Shown piece after piece: positions 48,413 to 56,903 of a stretch of 64,000 nt of DNA; the first letter of the stretch is position 1; each line of letters begins with the position of its first letter. Source of the DNA: an uncultured Oscillospiraceae bacterium (lineage in GTDB: Bacteria; Bacillota; Clostridia; Oscillospirales; Oscillospiraceae); contig CAJULZ010000003.1 of assembly GCA_910587205.1 (NCBI GenBank), positions 1 through 64,000 of the forward strand, read 5' to 3'. The position numbers and the translations under genes were made by a program. Under the pieces are notes generated by a model, which saw only the letters and a program-made list of their open reading frames with translations, did not search any database and was not told where the DNA came from.

Positions 48413-49480
48413 TTACGCCTGCGGCCCCGCGGTATGGTGAAGCTCCGGGGGCTTGACATTGAAGTTGGAGCGGTATTCCGTCTCATGCCAGAAGATATCT
48501 TCCGCCACCATGCACTCGGGGTTGAGCTCCACGCCGTCCAAGATGATCTCCTTGAACTTCTTGTAGCCCGCCCGGTCAATGAGATGCCCGCCGTGGAGGT
48601 ACTCCGGCTTGTAATCCATCACCCAGGCGGAGAACTTCTGCCAGTTTTTCAGCGCGCCCAGCACAACCTCCTCCGAGGCCCAATTCAGGAACATCTTCCC
48701 CGCCCGGGGCGTCTGGCGGCCGGTGCGCCCGCCCAGGATCACCCGGTACAGCGGCGTCTCTTCCCTCGTCCAGGCCGACGTGGGGCACGCCCTGACGCAT
48801 TCGCCGCAGCCCACGCAGCAGCAGGGGTCCTTTTCGATCCTGCCGCTCTCCTCGTTGAGGGCGAGCACCCGGGTGGCCCCGTGCTCGCAGGCGCGCGCGC
48901 AGGCCCCGCAGGCGACGCATCGCTCCGGGTGGTAGCGCATTTTGTACACGCCGATGATGCCGAAGTCGCACATATGGGCTTTGTTGCAGTCATTCGGGCA
49001 ACCGGAGATGTTGATTTTGATATGGTAATGGCTGGGGAAGATGATGGGCTCGATCTTCCGGGCCAGCTCAAAGGTGTTGATGTTGCCGCAGATGCAGTGG
49101 TAATTGCCCACGCAGGCCGTGATGTTCCGCGCGCCGATGGTGGGGTATCCCGCCTTGGGGTCCCAGGGTTGGGGCTGGTGGGCCACCGTATCCATGTCCA
49201 CCCCGCACAGCCCCGCGTCCACCTCCCGGATGTACTGTTCCAGGTAAGCGTTCACCGCCGGGATGTTTTCATACGGGATGCCCGGTATGTCAAACGTCTG
49301 ACGGGTGCCGAAATGGAAATTGCCGTCCCCCCAGGTCTGGGCAATGTACCGCACGGTGTCCAGGTACTTGGCGTCCACCATGCCGCCGGGGACGCGCATT
49401 TGCAGCATGAATTCCCCCGGCACCTTGGACTGGCGGAAACAGTTCAGCCGCAGTTTTTTTACGTTGATATCATGGTTCAT
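48413..49480 (-). CDS. asrC: anaerobic sulfite reductase subunit C (AsrC)
   Basis: 355 aa from ATG 49480 (GGAGGGAGG upstream). Siroheme/4Fe-4S motif C-x5-C (CVGNYHC) with C-x3-C (CPNDC) as in sulfite reductases, followed by two ferredoxin motifs (CVACGACARACE, CVGCGECVRACP). This is the catalytic subunit that reduces sulfite to sulfide with six electrons. Order asrA-asrB-asrC in one leftward operon. Confidence 0.95.
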   Translation of the reverse strand: MNHDINVKKLRLNCFRQSKVPGEFMLQMRVPGGMVDAKYLDTVRYIAQTWGDGNFHFGTRQTFDIPGIPYENIPAVNAYLEQYIREVDAGLCGVDMDTVAHQPQPWDPKAGYPTIGARNITACVGNYHCICGNINTFELARKIEPIIFPSHYHIKINISGCPNDCNKAHMCDFGIIGVYKMRYHPERCVACGACARACEHGATRVLALNEESGRIEKDPCCCVGCGECVRACPTSAWTREETPLYRVILGGRTGRQTPRAGKMFLNWASEEVVLGALKNWQKFSAWVMDYKPEYLHGGHLIDRAGYKKFKEIILDGVELNPECMVAEDIFWHETEYRSNFNVKPPELHHTAGPQA

Positions 49481-49496
49481 GATCCCGCCTCCCTCC

Positions 49497-50288
49497 TCAA
49501 TCCACCAGGTCCCGGGCCACGGTATAGGGGAACACGGGGCCGTCCAGGCAGACATATACCTCGTCGATACGGCAGTGGCCGCACTTGCCCACGGCGCAGG
49601 ACATCTTCCGCTCAAAGCTCATCCAGATCCTGGCCGCGTCCACCCCGTTGGCCAGCAGCTCCAGGCCGGTGAACTTCATCATGGGGGGCGGGCCCACCAC
49701 CGCTACGGCGTACTCCCCGTCGAAGGAGTCCCAGGGAATCTCCTTGACAAAGGATGTGACCAGGCCTGTACGCCAGCCCTCCTTAACGTCGTGATCCAGG
49801 GCGTAAATGGTGCGGAAGCGCTGCCGCCAGCCCTCCAGCTCACCGTGGAACACAATGCCCTCCTCATTTTTAAAGCCGCAGACCAGGTGCACGTCCTTGG
49901 CAAAAGCGGGGTCGGCGGCGGCCATATTCAGCAGAGACCGAACCGGGGCCAGCCCCGTCCCGCCGGTGATGACCACCAGATGCCTGCCCTTGAACCGCTC
50001 CACCGGCCAGCCCCTGCCATAGGGCCCGCGGAGGAACAGGATATCCCCCGCCTGTTTTTCAAAAATCACGTTGGTGACCTTGCCCACGCTGCGGATGGTG
50101 AACTCCAGCCACCCCTCCCCCTGGGCCGACACCGAGATGGGGGCCTCGCCCACCTTGGGGATAGACAGCTGCATAAACTGGCCATGGGCCGGCTTCGCGT
50201 CCGCAGCCACCCGGAAGGTCCACTCGTGGGCGCTCTCCTTTTTCACGCCGAGGATCTCACAGGGCTGGGGCTGTACAGGGTTAAACAT
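49497..50288 (-). CDS. asrB: anaerobic sulfite reductase subunit B (AsrB)
   Basis: 263 aa from ATG 50288 (AAAGGAGGTGA upstream). Ferredoxin-NADP reductase fold: FAD site GPYGRGWP, NAD site VVITGGTGLAPVRSLL, GPPPMMKF, and the C-terminal [2Fe-2S] cysteines CAVGKCGHCRIDEVYVC as in PyrK-type proteins. Passes electrons from NAD(P)H to AsrA/AsrC. Confidence 0.94.
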   Translation of the reverse strand: MFNPVQPQPCEILGVKKESAHEWTFRVAADAKPAHGQFMQLSIPKVGEAPISVSAQGEGWLEFTIRSVGKVTNVIFEKQAGDILFLRGPYGRGWPVERFKGRHLVVITGGTGLAPVRSLLNMAAADPAFAKDVHLVCGFKNEEGIVFHGELEGWRQRFRTIYALDHDVKEGWRTGLVTSFVKEIPWDSFDGEYAVAVVGPPPMMKFTGLELLANGVDAARIWMSFERKMSCAVGKCGHCRIDEVYVCLDGPVFPYTVARDLVD

Positions 50289-50302
50289 CGCGGTCACCTC
50301 CT

Positions 50303-51340
50303 TTATGCCTTGCCCATGCCGGCCTTGATGTCCTCTACGGCGGCATGGACCTTGTTGACGGTGGCGGAAATGGAGATCAGCTCCGGGCAGCGGTGGGTGC
50401 AGCGCCCGCAGCCCACGCACATGTGATGATCCCCAAAACGGGCCTTGTAATCATGGAACTTGTGCAGCACCTTGTACCGCATCCGGTCCCCGGCCGTGGC
50501 GCGCAGTTCCCTCTGTCCCGCCATCTGGTCGAACCCGGCGATTTGGCACGAGGCCGTGACCCGCCGCCGCTCGCCCACCTCCGGGTTGTCGCCGTAGGCC
50601 ACGTCCCGGGTGGTAAAGCAGGTGCAGGTGGAGCACGCCGCAGTGCACGCCCCGCAGGAGATGCACCGGCTGTCAAATTCCTTCCACATGGGATGCCGCT
50701 TCAGGGCCAGGCGCACCTCCCTGTCGTCCAGGTCGGGGGGCGTGACCTTTAATTCATTTTCCTCCACAAACCGGGGGGTGTATTCCGCCTGGGGCAGGCC
50801 CTGGAAGTAGGGTTCAAACTCCCCGTCCGCCACCTGGACCAGCATCCCGCTGTCGGAGCAGCGCAGGGCCAGGGAGTAGTTATCCGTCCGGTTGGAGCCC
50901 ATGGAAACGCAGAAGCAGGTGTCGTCCCCACCGCCGCACTCCATTACCGCGAACTTCACCAGCTCCCGCACCCGCTGGTAATACACGTCGTCGAAGCCGC
51001 CGTTTCCGGCGTAGATTTTGGCCTGAATTTCCTGGGCGGCGATGTCACAGGGGCGGGCCAGAATGAGGATGGGCCGAACCGGGGCCTTGCTGGCGCGGTA
51101 CTCATCCTCCGTAAAGTAAAACAGGGCCTGTTGGATGGGGGAGATCACCTCTTTGACGGGGTAATCGGACTTTTGCCGCCACACGATGTCCGCAAAGCGC
51201 TCCACCGGGGCGTAGCGGACCACATCAACGCCGGAATACCGCCCCTGGTTGGGGAACCGCCGGGGCGCATAGACGCAGTAGCGCCTCCTCAGCGCCCCCA
51301 GCACCCCGTCCGCCTGGGCGGGTGTGAGTGAATAGCCCAT
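50303..51340 (-). CDS. asrA: anaerobic sulfite reductase subunit A (AsrA)
   Basis: 345 aa with an N-terminal alpha/beta region (PVRPILILARPCDIAAQEI) and two 4Fe-4S ferredoxin motifs near the C-terminus (CISCGACTAACSTCTC and CVGCGRCTHRCP). Electron-transfer subunit of the Asr complex. It follows the SLC13 gene after a GC-rich hairpin and precedes asrB by 14 nt. Confidence 0.94.
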   Translation of the reverse strand: MGYSLTPAQADGVLGALRRRYCVYAPRRFPNQGRYSGVDVVRYAPVERFADIVWRQKSDYPVKEVISPIQQALFYFTEDEYRASKAPVRPILILARPCDIAAQEIQAKIYAGNGGFDDVYYQRVRELVKFAVMECGGGDDTCFCVSMGSNRTDNYSLALRCSDSGMLVQVADGEFEPYFQGLPQAEYTPRFVEENELKVTPPDLDDREVRLALKRHPMWKEFDSRCISCGACTAACSTCTCFTTRDVAYGDNPEVGERRRVTASCQIAGFDQMAGQRELRATAGDRMRYKVLHKFHDYKARFGDHHMCVGCGRCTHRCPELISISATVNKVHAAVEDIKAGMGKA

Positions 51341-51364
51341 GATTATATACCTCCTGTCTGGGCT

Positions 51365-51398
51365 GGGGCCGGGCCGCCTGGGTGCACGGCCCGGCCCC
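51365..51398 (-). promoter_or_regulatory. hairpin between the SLC13 gene and asrA
   Basis: An 11-bp GC stem (GGGGCCGGGCC and complement, 12-nt loop) with no T run. Likely an mRNA-stability or partial-termination element inside the operon. Confidence 0.45.
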
Positions 51399-51428
51399 GC
51401 TGGAATGGAAAGCCGGCACGCCCCGGCT

Positions 51429-52694
51429 TTAAGGGAAGAAGGGGAAGAAGATGGGCAGCAGGATCAGGCACATCACGAAGCAGATTACGGTGAGGGGCAG
51501 GCCCGCCTTGAAGTAGTCGGAGAACTTATAGCCGCCGGGTCCGTAGACCATGGAGTTTTGGGGCTGGGCAATGGGGGTACAGAAAGCGCAGCTGCCCGCC
51601 ATCAGGATGGCCATGAGCACGCCGGTGGGGTCCGCGCCCAGCTGCTGGGCGATGGAGATGCCGATGGACGAGAGGATGGCTACCGCCGCAGTGTTGGACA
51701 TAAACTGGGTGATGATATTGGTCAGGATCCACAGGGACGCCATGAGGATAACGGGGGACGCGTTGGAACCGAATACGTTGACCACCGTTTCCGCGATGAT
51801 CTGGCCTGCGCCGGTGCTGTTCAGGGCATTGGCCAGGGGCAGCATCCCCGCGATGAGAAAGACCGTGGGCAGGTTCATGTAACCGCACGCCTGCTTCTCC
51901 GTGATAACGCCAGAGATGATGAGCACCAGCGCGCCGATCACCGCCACCACGTACATCTTGACGCCGATCTGCTTTTCAAAGATCATCGCCAGCAGGGCGA
52001 CGATAAGCACGGCCAGGGATACAGCCTGCTTCCACCTGGGCACCTGGGAGAAGTCCTCGCTGGCAGTGAACGTATCGTCGTCACTGTCCCGGTCAGGCAG
52101 GAAACGGTAACCCACGAAGTAGAAAAACAGCGCCCCAACGATGAGGATGGGCAGACCCACCACGGTGAAATCAAAGAACCCCAAGCCTTCGCCCGTAACC
52201 TGCTCCAGAGTGGCGGACACGGTGAGGTTGCCCGCACTGCCCAGCAGCGTAACGCAGCCGCCGATGGTAGCGCCGAAAATCAGCGGGAACAGGAGCTTGG
52301 AACGGCGGTAGCCGGATTCGGCGGCGATACCGATCACGATGGGAAGGAGCACGGCAGTGGTACCGGTATTGGACAGGACGGAGGACAGCAGCCCCGACAC
52401 CAGCATGATCCCCAGGATGAGCTGCCGCTCCGTCTTGGCGAAGCGGGTGATTACCCCGCCAATCTTTTGGGCCATGCCGGTGGAGAACAGAGTGCCGCCA
52501 ATGACGAACATGGCGGTGAACAGGATCACATTGTTGTTGGTGAAGCCGGAGAATGCCTCCGCTGGGGACAGGATGCCGAACAGGATGAGGGCGATGGGCA
52601 TAAGCATCGCGGTGACGCCCACGGGGAGCTTGTTCCACAGGAACATCGCCATTGCAAATACCAGCAGCAGCAGCGTGATGGTGCTTGGGCTCAT
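51429..52694 (-). CDS. SLC13/DASS-family anion transporter
   Basis: About 421 aa, 11-12 membrane helices with the two re-entrant substrate motifs of the divalent anion:sodium symporters (SNTGTTAVLLPI and SNTAAVAILSSI). The second ATG (52694) has AAGGAG at proper distance; the first (52700) is too close. Family members carry dicarboxylates or sulfate. Between the lyase genes and asrA it most likely imports the sulfonate or exports a product. Confidence 0.88.
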   Translation of the reverse strand: MSPSTITLLLLVFAMAMFLWNKLPVGVTAMLMPIALILFGILSPAEAFSGFTNNNVILFTAMFVIGGTLFSTGMAQKIGGVITRFAKTERQLILGIMLVSGLLSSVLSNTGTTAVLLPIVIGIAAESGYRRSKLLFPLIFGATIGGCVTLLGSAGNLTVSATLEQVTGEGLGFFDFTVVGLPILIVGALFFYFVGYRFLPDRDSDDDTFTASEDFSQVPRWKQAVSLAVLIVALLAMIFEKQIGVKMYVVAVIGALVLIISGVITEKQACGYMNLPTVFLIAGMLPLANALNSTGAGQIIAETVVNVFGSNASPVILMASLWILTNIITQFMSNTAAVAILSSIGISIAQQLGADPTGVLMAILMAGSCAFCTPIAQPQNSMVYGPGGYKFSDYFKAGLPLTVICFVMCLILLPIFFPFFP

Positions 52695-52747
52695 TTTCAT
52701 CTCTCCTTTTCTATGTCAGGTGTGGTGGAAGGGCCGGCCGGACCGGG

Positions 52748-53908
52748 CTATACGGTAAAGCCCATCCGGGTGACGGACACCACCGTGTCGCCCAGCACCT
52801 CCGCCGTGGTGAGCTTGCCGTTCAGATGCTCCAGCAGACACCCGTAGAGGTGGTCCGCGGTCTGGGGCAGGGACCAGCCGTCGGTAAACGCTTGGGAGAG
52901 GTCTACGTCCAGATTTTCCCCGACGCGCTTCACGGTATAGGGGTTGCTGGTGACTTTGATGGTGGGGGCCACGGGGCAGCCCACCGCGTTCCCCTTGCCG
53001 GTGGTGAAGATAATGACCTGACAGCCGCAGGCGGCCAGGGCGGTGATGTTTTCCACGCCGGGGGCGGGGGCGTCCATAAAGATCAGGCCCCGCTCGCTGG
53101 GCGGCTCGCCGTTGCGGGTCAGCTGGCGGATGGGGGTGGTGCCGCCTTTCTTTACCGCGCCCAGCGATTTTTCCTCCAGAGTGGTCAGCCCTCCCTTGAT
53201 GTTGTCGGGTGCGGGATTGGTGCTGGCGATGTCCAACCCTACGCTCTTGGCATATGCCTCGGTGCGCTCCACCGCCGCCACAATGGCCTGGCCAACCTCG
53301 GGCGTGGCCGCCTGGGCGGCCAAGGCCCGCTCGGCGCCGATCCACTCGGCCACCTCGGACACCACCACGGTGCCGCCGTGAGTCACGGCAAAGTCGGACA
53401 GCAGCCCCACCGCCGGGTTTGCCACCATGCCGGAGGTGGAGTCCGACCCGCCGCACTCCAGCCCGATCTGGAGGCAGGAGAAGTCCGCCGGGGTGCGCGC
53501 CATGCGGGACGCCTCGATGGCCATCCGCTGGGCGATCCGCACGCCGGCCATGGTGGCCGCCATGCTGCCGCCGCACTCGTCGATGGTGACCACCTCTACC
53601 GGCTTCCCGCTCTCCCGGATGGGGGCGGCCACCTGGCCGGCAATCACCGGCTCCAGAGAGACGACAATGGCGCCGTATACGTTGGGGTTCAGCCCCAGGC
53701 CGCTGAGGGTGCGGATGTGCTGCTCCAGATCCGGGCCGATCTCCCCCCGGCCAAAGCCGGTGGTGACGGCCACGGTTCCTAAAACCAGGTTCGCGATGCG
53801 GGAGACCACAAAATTCGCGTTATCGGACGCGCTGATCACCGCCACATGGTTGCGCACGCCAACGCGCCCATCCGGGCGGCGGTAGCCCAAGAAGGTATCG
53901 TTTTCCAT
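52748..53908 (-). CDS. UxaA-family lyase large subunit (SuyB-like)
   Basis: 386 aa from ATG 53908. Starts FLGYRRPDGRVGVRNHVAV and has the family motifs ECGGSDSTSG, LTTLEEKSLGAVKKGG, FMDAPAPGVENITALAACGCQVI and GNAVGCPVAPTIKV. The family includes altronate and galactarate dehydratases and (R)-sulfolactate sulfo-lyase SuyAB. The split into an 88-aa and a 386-aa subunit is the SuyA/SuyB form, and sulfite reductase genes follow; but sugar-acid dehydratases can also be split, so the substrate is inferred. Confidence 0.8.
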   Translation of the reverse strand: MENDTFLGYRRPDGRVGVRNHVAVISASDNANFVVSRIANLVLGTVAVTTGFGRGEIGPDLEQHIRTLSGLGLNPNVYGAIVVSLEPVIAGQVAAPIRESGKPVEVVTIDECGGSMAATMAGVRIAQRMAIEASRMARTPADFSCLQIGLECGGSDSTSGMVANPAVGLLSDFAVTHGGTVVVSEVAEWIGAERALAAQAATPEVGQAIVAAVERTEAYAKSVGLDIASTNPAPDNIKGGLTTLEEKSLGAVKKGGTTPIRQLTRNGEPPSERGLIFMDAPAPGVENITALAACGCQVIIFTTGKGNAVGCPVAPTIKVTSNPYTVKRVGENLDVDLSQAFTDGWSLPQTADHLYGCLLEHLNGKLTTAEVLGDTVVSVTRMGFTV

Positions 53909-53909
53909 A

Positions 53910-54176
53910 TTATCCAAGCCCCCTGTTACTTTTCAGATTGTGCGTATGGACAAGCTCGCCCTCCGCGATGTCGGCGGTGGCCAGCCCGATGGGCTCGCCG
54001 TACTTATAAACCGGCTGACCCTGCGGGATGGGTTTTACCGCCACCTTGTGGGCAAAGGGGATGGCCTGGAGCAGGCGGACGGCGCGGCCGTCCACCTGGA
54101 GCTCCTCGCCGGCCTCAAAAGCCCGCGTGGTCGTGGCGACGCTGTCGCGGGGGTTCAGAAATACAACATCATTCAT
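53910..54176 (-). CDS. UxaA-family lyase small subunit, SAF domain (SuyA-like)
   Basis: 88 aa, AAAGGAG upstream of ATG 54176. SAF-domain pattern: PRDSVATTTRAFEAGEELQ, IPFAHKVAVKPIPQGQPVYKYGEPIGLATADIAEGELVHTHNL. It is the N-terminal domain of altronate dehydratases encoded as a separate subunit. Overlaps the lysR stop by 8 nt and ends 1 nt before the large subunit, so all three are co-translated. Confidence 0.82.
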   Translation of the reverse strand: MNDVVFLNPRDSVATTTRAFEAGEELQVDGRAVRLLQAIPFAHKVAVKPIPQGQPVYKYGEPIGLATADIAEGELVHTHNLKSNRGLG

Positions 54177-55146
54177 TTGGAAGCTCCTTTCGGTTTGGTT
54201 TTGCGGCCTGGGTCGGGGAGATGGCGCGGAAAAATTCCACCAGCATATCCATCACGATCCGCTCCGCCGGCCGCAGCACACGCTTGCTGGGATGGATCAG
54301 GAAGAACCGGGAGGCCGGCAGCGCCAGTCCCTCCACCGGCAGGGCCCGGATCAGCCCGGTTTCAATATAGTGGTCGTTGGACGTGGTGATGGTCGGGAAG
54401 ATGGCCGCGGCCCGGTCCTCCGCCACAAAGCGGAAGATGCTGCCCCGGTTGTGGAGGCGGTAGAACTCGCCGGGGGAAAAATACGAGTGGTAATTCTGGA
54501 TGATCTCGTCCGGGCCGGAATAGGCGGCCAGGGGCAGGCCCTTTAGGTCCTCCACGGTAAGGCACGGCTTGGCGGCCAGGGGATTCTTCGCGCTGACGAG
54601 CACCTGGCGGGGGTCTTTGAGAAGCAGGTCCGCTTCCCAGGTCTGCCGCTGGGTCATGGAGGCAAACAGGGCGGTTTCCCTGGGATCGGAGTACTGTTTG
54701 GAGACCAGGGAGACCACGCCCAGCTTGTAGTCGCTGTACAGCATCTGTTCCACCACCTCGTCCCGTTTTCCATCGTGGAGGATCAGGTCCAGATGCGGGA
54801 ACGCCTGGCGCAGGGTCAGCAGGAACCCATTGGACAAAAAATCGCAGAATGTGCCGGTGCCGATCAAGTGCACCTCCCCCGCGCTCTCGGGGGTAAAAGC
54901 GCGGAAGTCCCGCCATGCGTCGGTAATACGGAGGATCTCACAGGCATCCTCATACACCCGCACCCCTTCCGCGGTGGGGATGGTGCCCTGCCTGGTGCGT
55001 ATCAGCAGCTTACAGTTGAGCTCGTCCTCCAGCGCCTCAATTGCCTTGCTCAAGGCGGGCTGGGAAGTAAAAAGCTCCTGGGCCGCCTTGTTCAGCGAGC
55101 GGCAGCGGACGATGGAGATCAGATAGGCAAGCTGTTCAAAACGCAT
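54169..55146 (-). CDS. LysR-family regulator inside the operon
   Basis: 325 aa from ATG 55146 (GGATTGG-type weak site inside the end of the upstream gene). N-terminal winged helix MRFEQLAYLISIVRCRSLNKAAQELFTSQPALSKAIEALEDELNCKLL; C-terminal periplasmic-binding-like effector domain. Unlike most LysR genes it is not divergent: it lies 8 nt after the racemase gene and overlaps the lyase small subunit. It probably controls the operon, including itself, in response to the hydroxy acid substrate. Confidence 0.9.
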   Translation of the reverse strand: MRFEQLAYLISIVRCRSLNKAAQELFTSQPALSKAIEALEDELNCKLLIRTRQGTIPTAEGVRVYEDACEILRITDAWRDFRAFTPESAGEVHLIGTGTFCDFLSNGFLLTLRQAFPHLDLILHDGKRDEVVEQMLYSDYKLGVVSLVSKQYSDPRETALFASMTQRQTWEADLLLKDPRQVLVSAKNPLAAKPCLTVEDLKGLPLAAYSGPDEIIQNYHSYFSPGEFYRLHNRGSIFRFVAEDRAAAIFPTITTSNDHYIETGLIRALPVEGLALPASRFFLIHPSKRVLRPAERIVMDMLVEFFRAISPTQAAKPNRKELPNE

Positions 55147-55154
55147 AGGCCATA

Positions 55155-56444
55155 TTACATCCAATCCTTAAACTGCCCGCAGAACTCGCCGTTCTCGTCA
55201 AAGATCATCTCCATGGGCTCGGTGAGAATGCGGATGGTGGGGTCGGCCCGGGCCTCGTCCAGCATGGCTTCTGAAATCCAGATCTTGGATAGCCGCACCG
55301 TGTTTTTGATCCGGACGATGCGCATGTGGTCCGGGTCGGCATCCACCGCGTACTTGATGCCCGCCTGGATGGCCTGTTTGTCGCAGGGCATGGTGAGGGG
55401 AATTTTGGCGCTGTTGTAAATCTTCCCGGTCAAGGCGTTGGGATAGGTCTTGTCCAGGTCGATCTTGTCAAACAGCCGCTTCGTGATCACGTCCGCCTGG
55501 CCCACGCCATTGGCATTGTGGTGGGTCTCCTCGGTGAGATCCATATAAAGCATGGCCTGGCAGTGGAATTTGCCGTGGTTGATGTGGGTGGGGAAGCGGC
55601 CGGTGATATGGGCGTCCGCCCCGGGGCCGCAGATGTTCTTGCCAATCTCATCCACAATAAGCACATCGCAGCTGTCAAACTTGATCCGGGGCATATAGGA
55701 CGCCGAACGCAGCAGGATTTCCGGCTCGGTATCCACGATCTCGTCGTTGTGGAGCACCACAATCTCCCTCAGATCCTTATAGGCGTTTTCCACCACCGCC
55801 ACGCCAAAGATGACGGGGGCAAATTTCAGCACCGCCGCCCCCACGCTGGCGATCATGGACTGGAGGTAATCCACATTCTTGGAGTGGTACTTGTCCGCGC
55901 CATACTGCTTGCCCAGGCCAATGGTCATCATCTTCATCAGCCCGCTCTGGTACCGTCCGGCAAAACCGGGATGGAGCTTCACCCGGTTGATGACCACGAT
56001 GCCGTCCGCCTCAAAGGCGTTGCGGTCGATGAAAACGTCCTGCCCGTCATCCAGCTGGCCGATCCGCACCACCTCCATGGAGGAGACGATGGGCACGCCC
56101 ATGGCCTGCTCGGTGATGCCGTAGCCGGCCAGCATTTCCGCCTGTCCCTCGGGGGTCGCGCCGCCATGGCTGCCCATGGCTGGGACAATGAAGGGCTTCG
56201 CGCCGCAGGACAGCAGGTAATCCACCACCGTTTTTGCGATCAGGTCGATCTGGGTGATGCCCCGGCTCCCGCAGGCTACGGCGATGCGCATGCCTGGCCG
56301 AACCGTGTCCCGGATCTTGGGGCGGGATAGGCCCTGGCGCAAGACTGCGGCCGGGTCATCCAGCTTCTCCCGGTCAAATACCTGTTCAATGCAAAGCATT
56401 TTCGGAAGGGGGACTTCCCGCAGGATGTCGTCAATAATGCTCAT
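55155..56444 (-). CDS. LarA-like (nickel-pincer) hydroxyacid racemase family protein
   Basis: 429 aa. N-terminal LarA/DUF2088 domain: RPGMRIAVACGSRGITQID, FIVPAMGSHGGATPEGQAEML (the LarA substrate/cofactor His region), INRVKLHPGFAGRYQSGLMKMMTIGLGKQYGA; the C-terminal region is unlike canonical lactate racemase. First gene of the leftward operon larA-lysR-lyase-SLC13-asr. If the lyase accepts only one stereoisomer, this protein could convert the other. The nickel cofactor genes larBCE are not in the window. A TATAAT lies about 55 nt upstream without a good -35, fitting an activator-dependent promoter. Confidence 0.78.
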   Translation of the reverse strand: MSIIDDILREVPLPKMLCIEQVFDREKLDDPAAVLRQGLSRPKIRDTVRPGMRIAVACGSRGITQIDLIAKTVVDYLLSCGAKPFIVPAMGSHGGATPEGQAEMLAGYGITEQAMGVPIVSSMEVVRIGQLDDGQDVFIDRNAFEADGIVVINRVKLHPGFAGRYQSGLMKMMTIGLGKQYGADKYHSKNVDYLQSMIASVGAAVLKFAPVIFGVAVVENAYKDLREIVVLHNDEIVDTEPEILLRSASYMPRIKFDSCDVLIVDEIGKNICGPGADAHITGRFPTHINHGKFHCQAMLYMDLTEETHHNANGVGQADVITKRLFDKIDLDKTYPNALTGKIYNSAKIPLTMPCDKQAIQAGIKYAVDADPDHMRIVRIKNTVRLSKIWISEAMLDEARADPTIRILTEPMEMIFDENGEFCGQFKDWM

Positions 56445-56651
56445 TCTGGCAGCTCCTCTCTATATTTGTTTTGGCACTATTGCTAAAGTAATTATAGCAT
56501 GGATGCCCCGGCGGGCATAATTCAAAATGAAGCATGGGTTATAACGCAGATTTATATACTCCTGAAAAATAATCAGCGGATTGATGAGCATATTTACCAG
56601 CACCATAGGGATCGTCATCCTTGGGGCTGTTCCACGCCCCTGCCCTAATTC

Positions 56652-56700
56652 AAAAAAGCCTTGGGTGTTCTTCTGTTGAAGTACACCCAAGGCCTTTTTT
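56652..56700. terminator. bidirectional terminator after the GH3 gene
   Basis: GCCTTGGGTGT (56658-56668) pairs with ACACCCAAGGC (56683-56693), with AAAAAA before and TTTTTT after the stem. On the minus strand it ends the GH3 transcript. Apart from this and the mini-frame, 56445-56903 shows no supported gene. Confidence 0.8.
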
Positions 56701-56803
56701 GTAGATATCCGAATCCTCTGATTTCCCGCACTTATAAAAATGATTGATTGGTCTTCCTTGGTCACATACCTGCCAAGCCACCGGCAAAACGCCCCAAAAA
56801 ATC

Positions 56804-56854
56804 TTATAATGCTTCCCAATGTAGGGGCTTTTTGACCTTTGGCTGTTTGCTCAT
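56804..56854 (-). CDS. 16-residue frame after the GH3 gene, probably a gene remnant
   Basis: AGGAGGAAG stands 5 nt before an ATG at 56854 that opens MSKQPKVKKPLHWEAL and stops at 56804. A good ribosome site before so short a frame suggests a truncated or decayed gene; in a neighbouring frame the sequence stays open for about 100 codons (FFGAFCRWLGRYVTKEDQ...) until the terminator. Confidence 0.25.
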   Translation of the reverse strand: MSKQPKVKKPLHWEAL

Positions 56855-56903
56855 AATTCTTCCTCCTCGCTTTGATTTGCGGGGGTCGCTGAGAGAACCC
56901 TGA

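Noticed and set aside
56471..56490. TTGGCACTATTGCT, looks like a sigma-54 promoter
   Set aside because: GG and GC are only 7 nt apart instead of 10, and it would read away from larA into the gene-free stretch.
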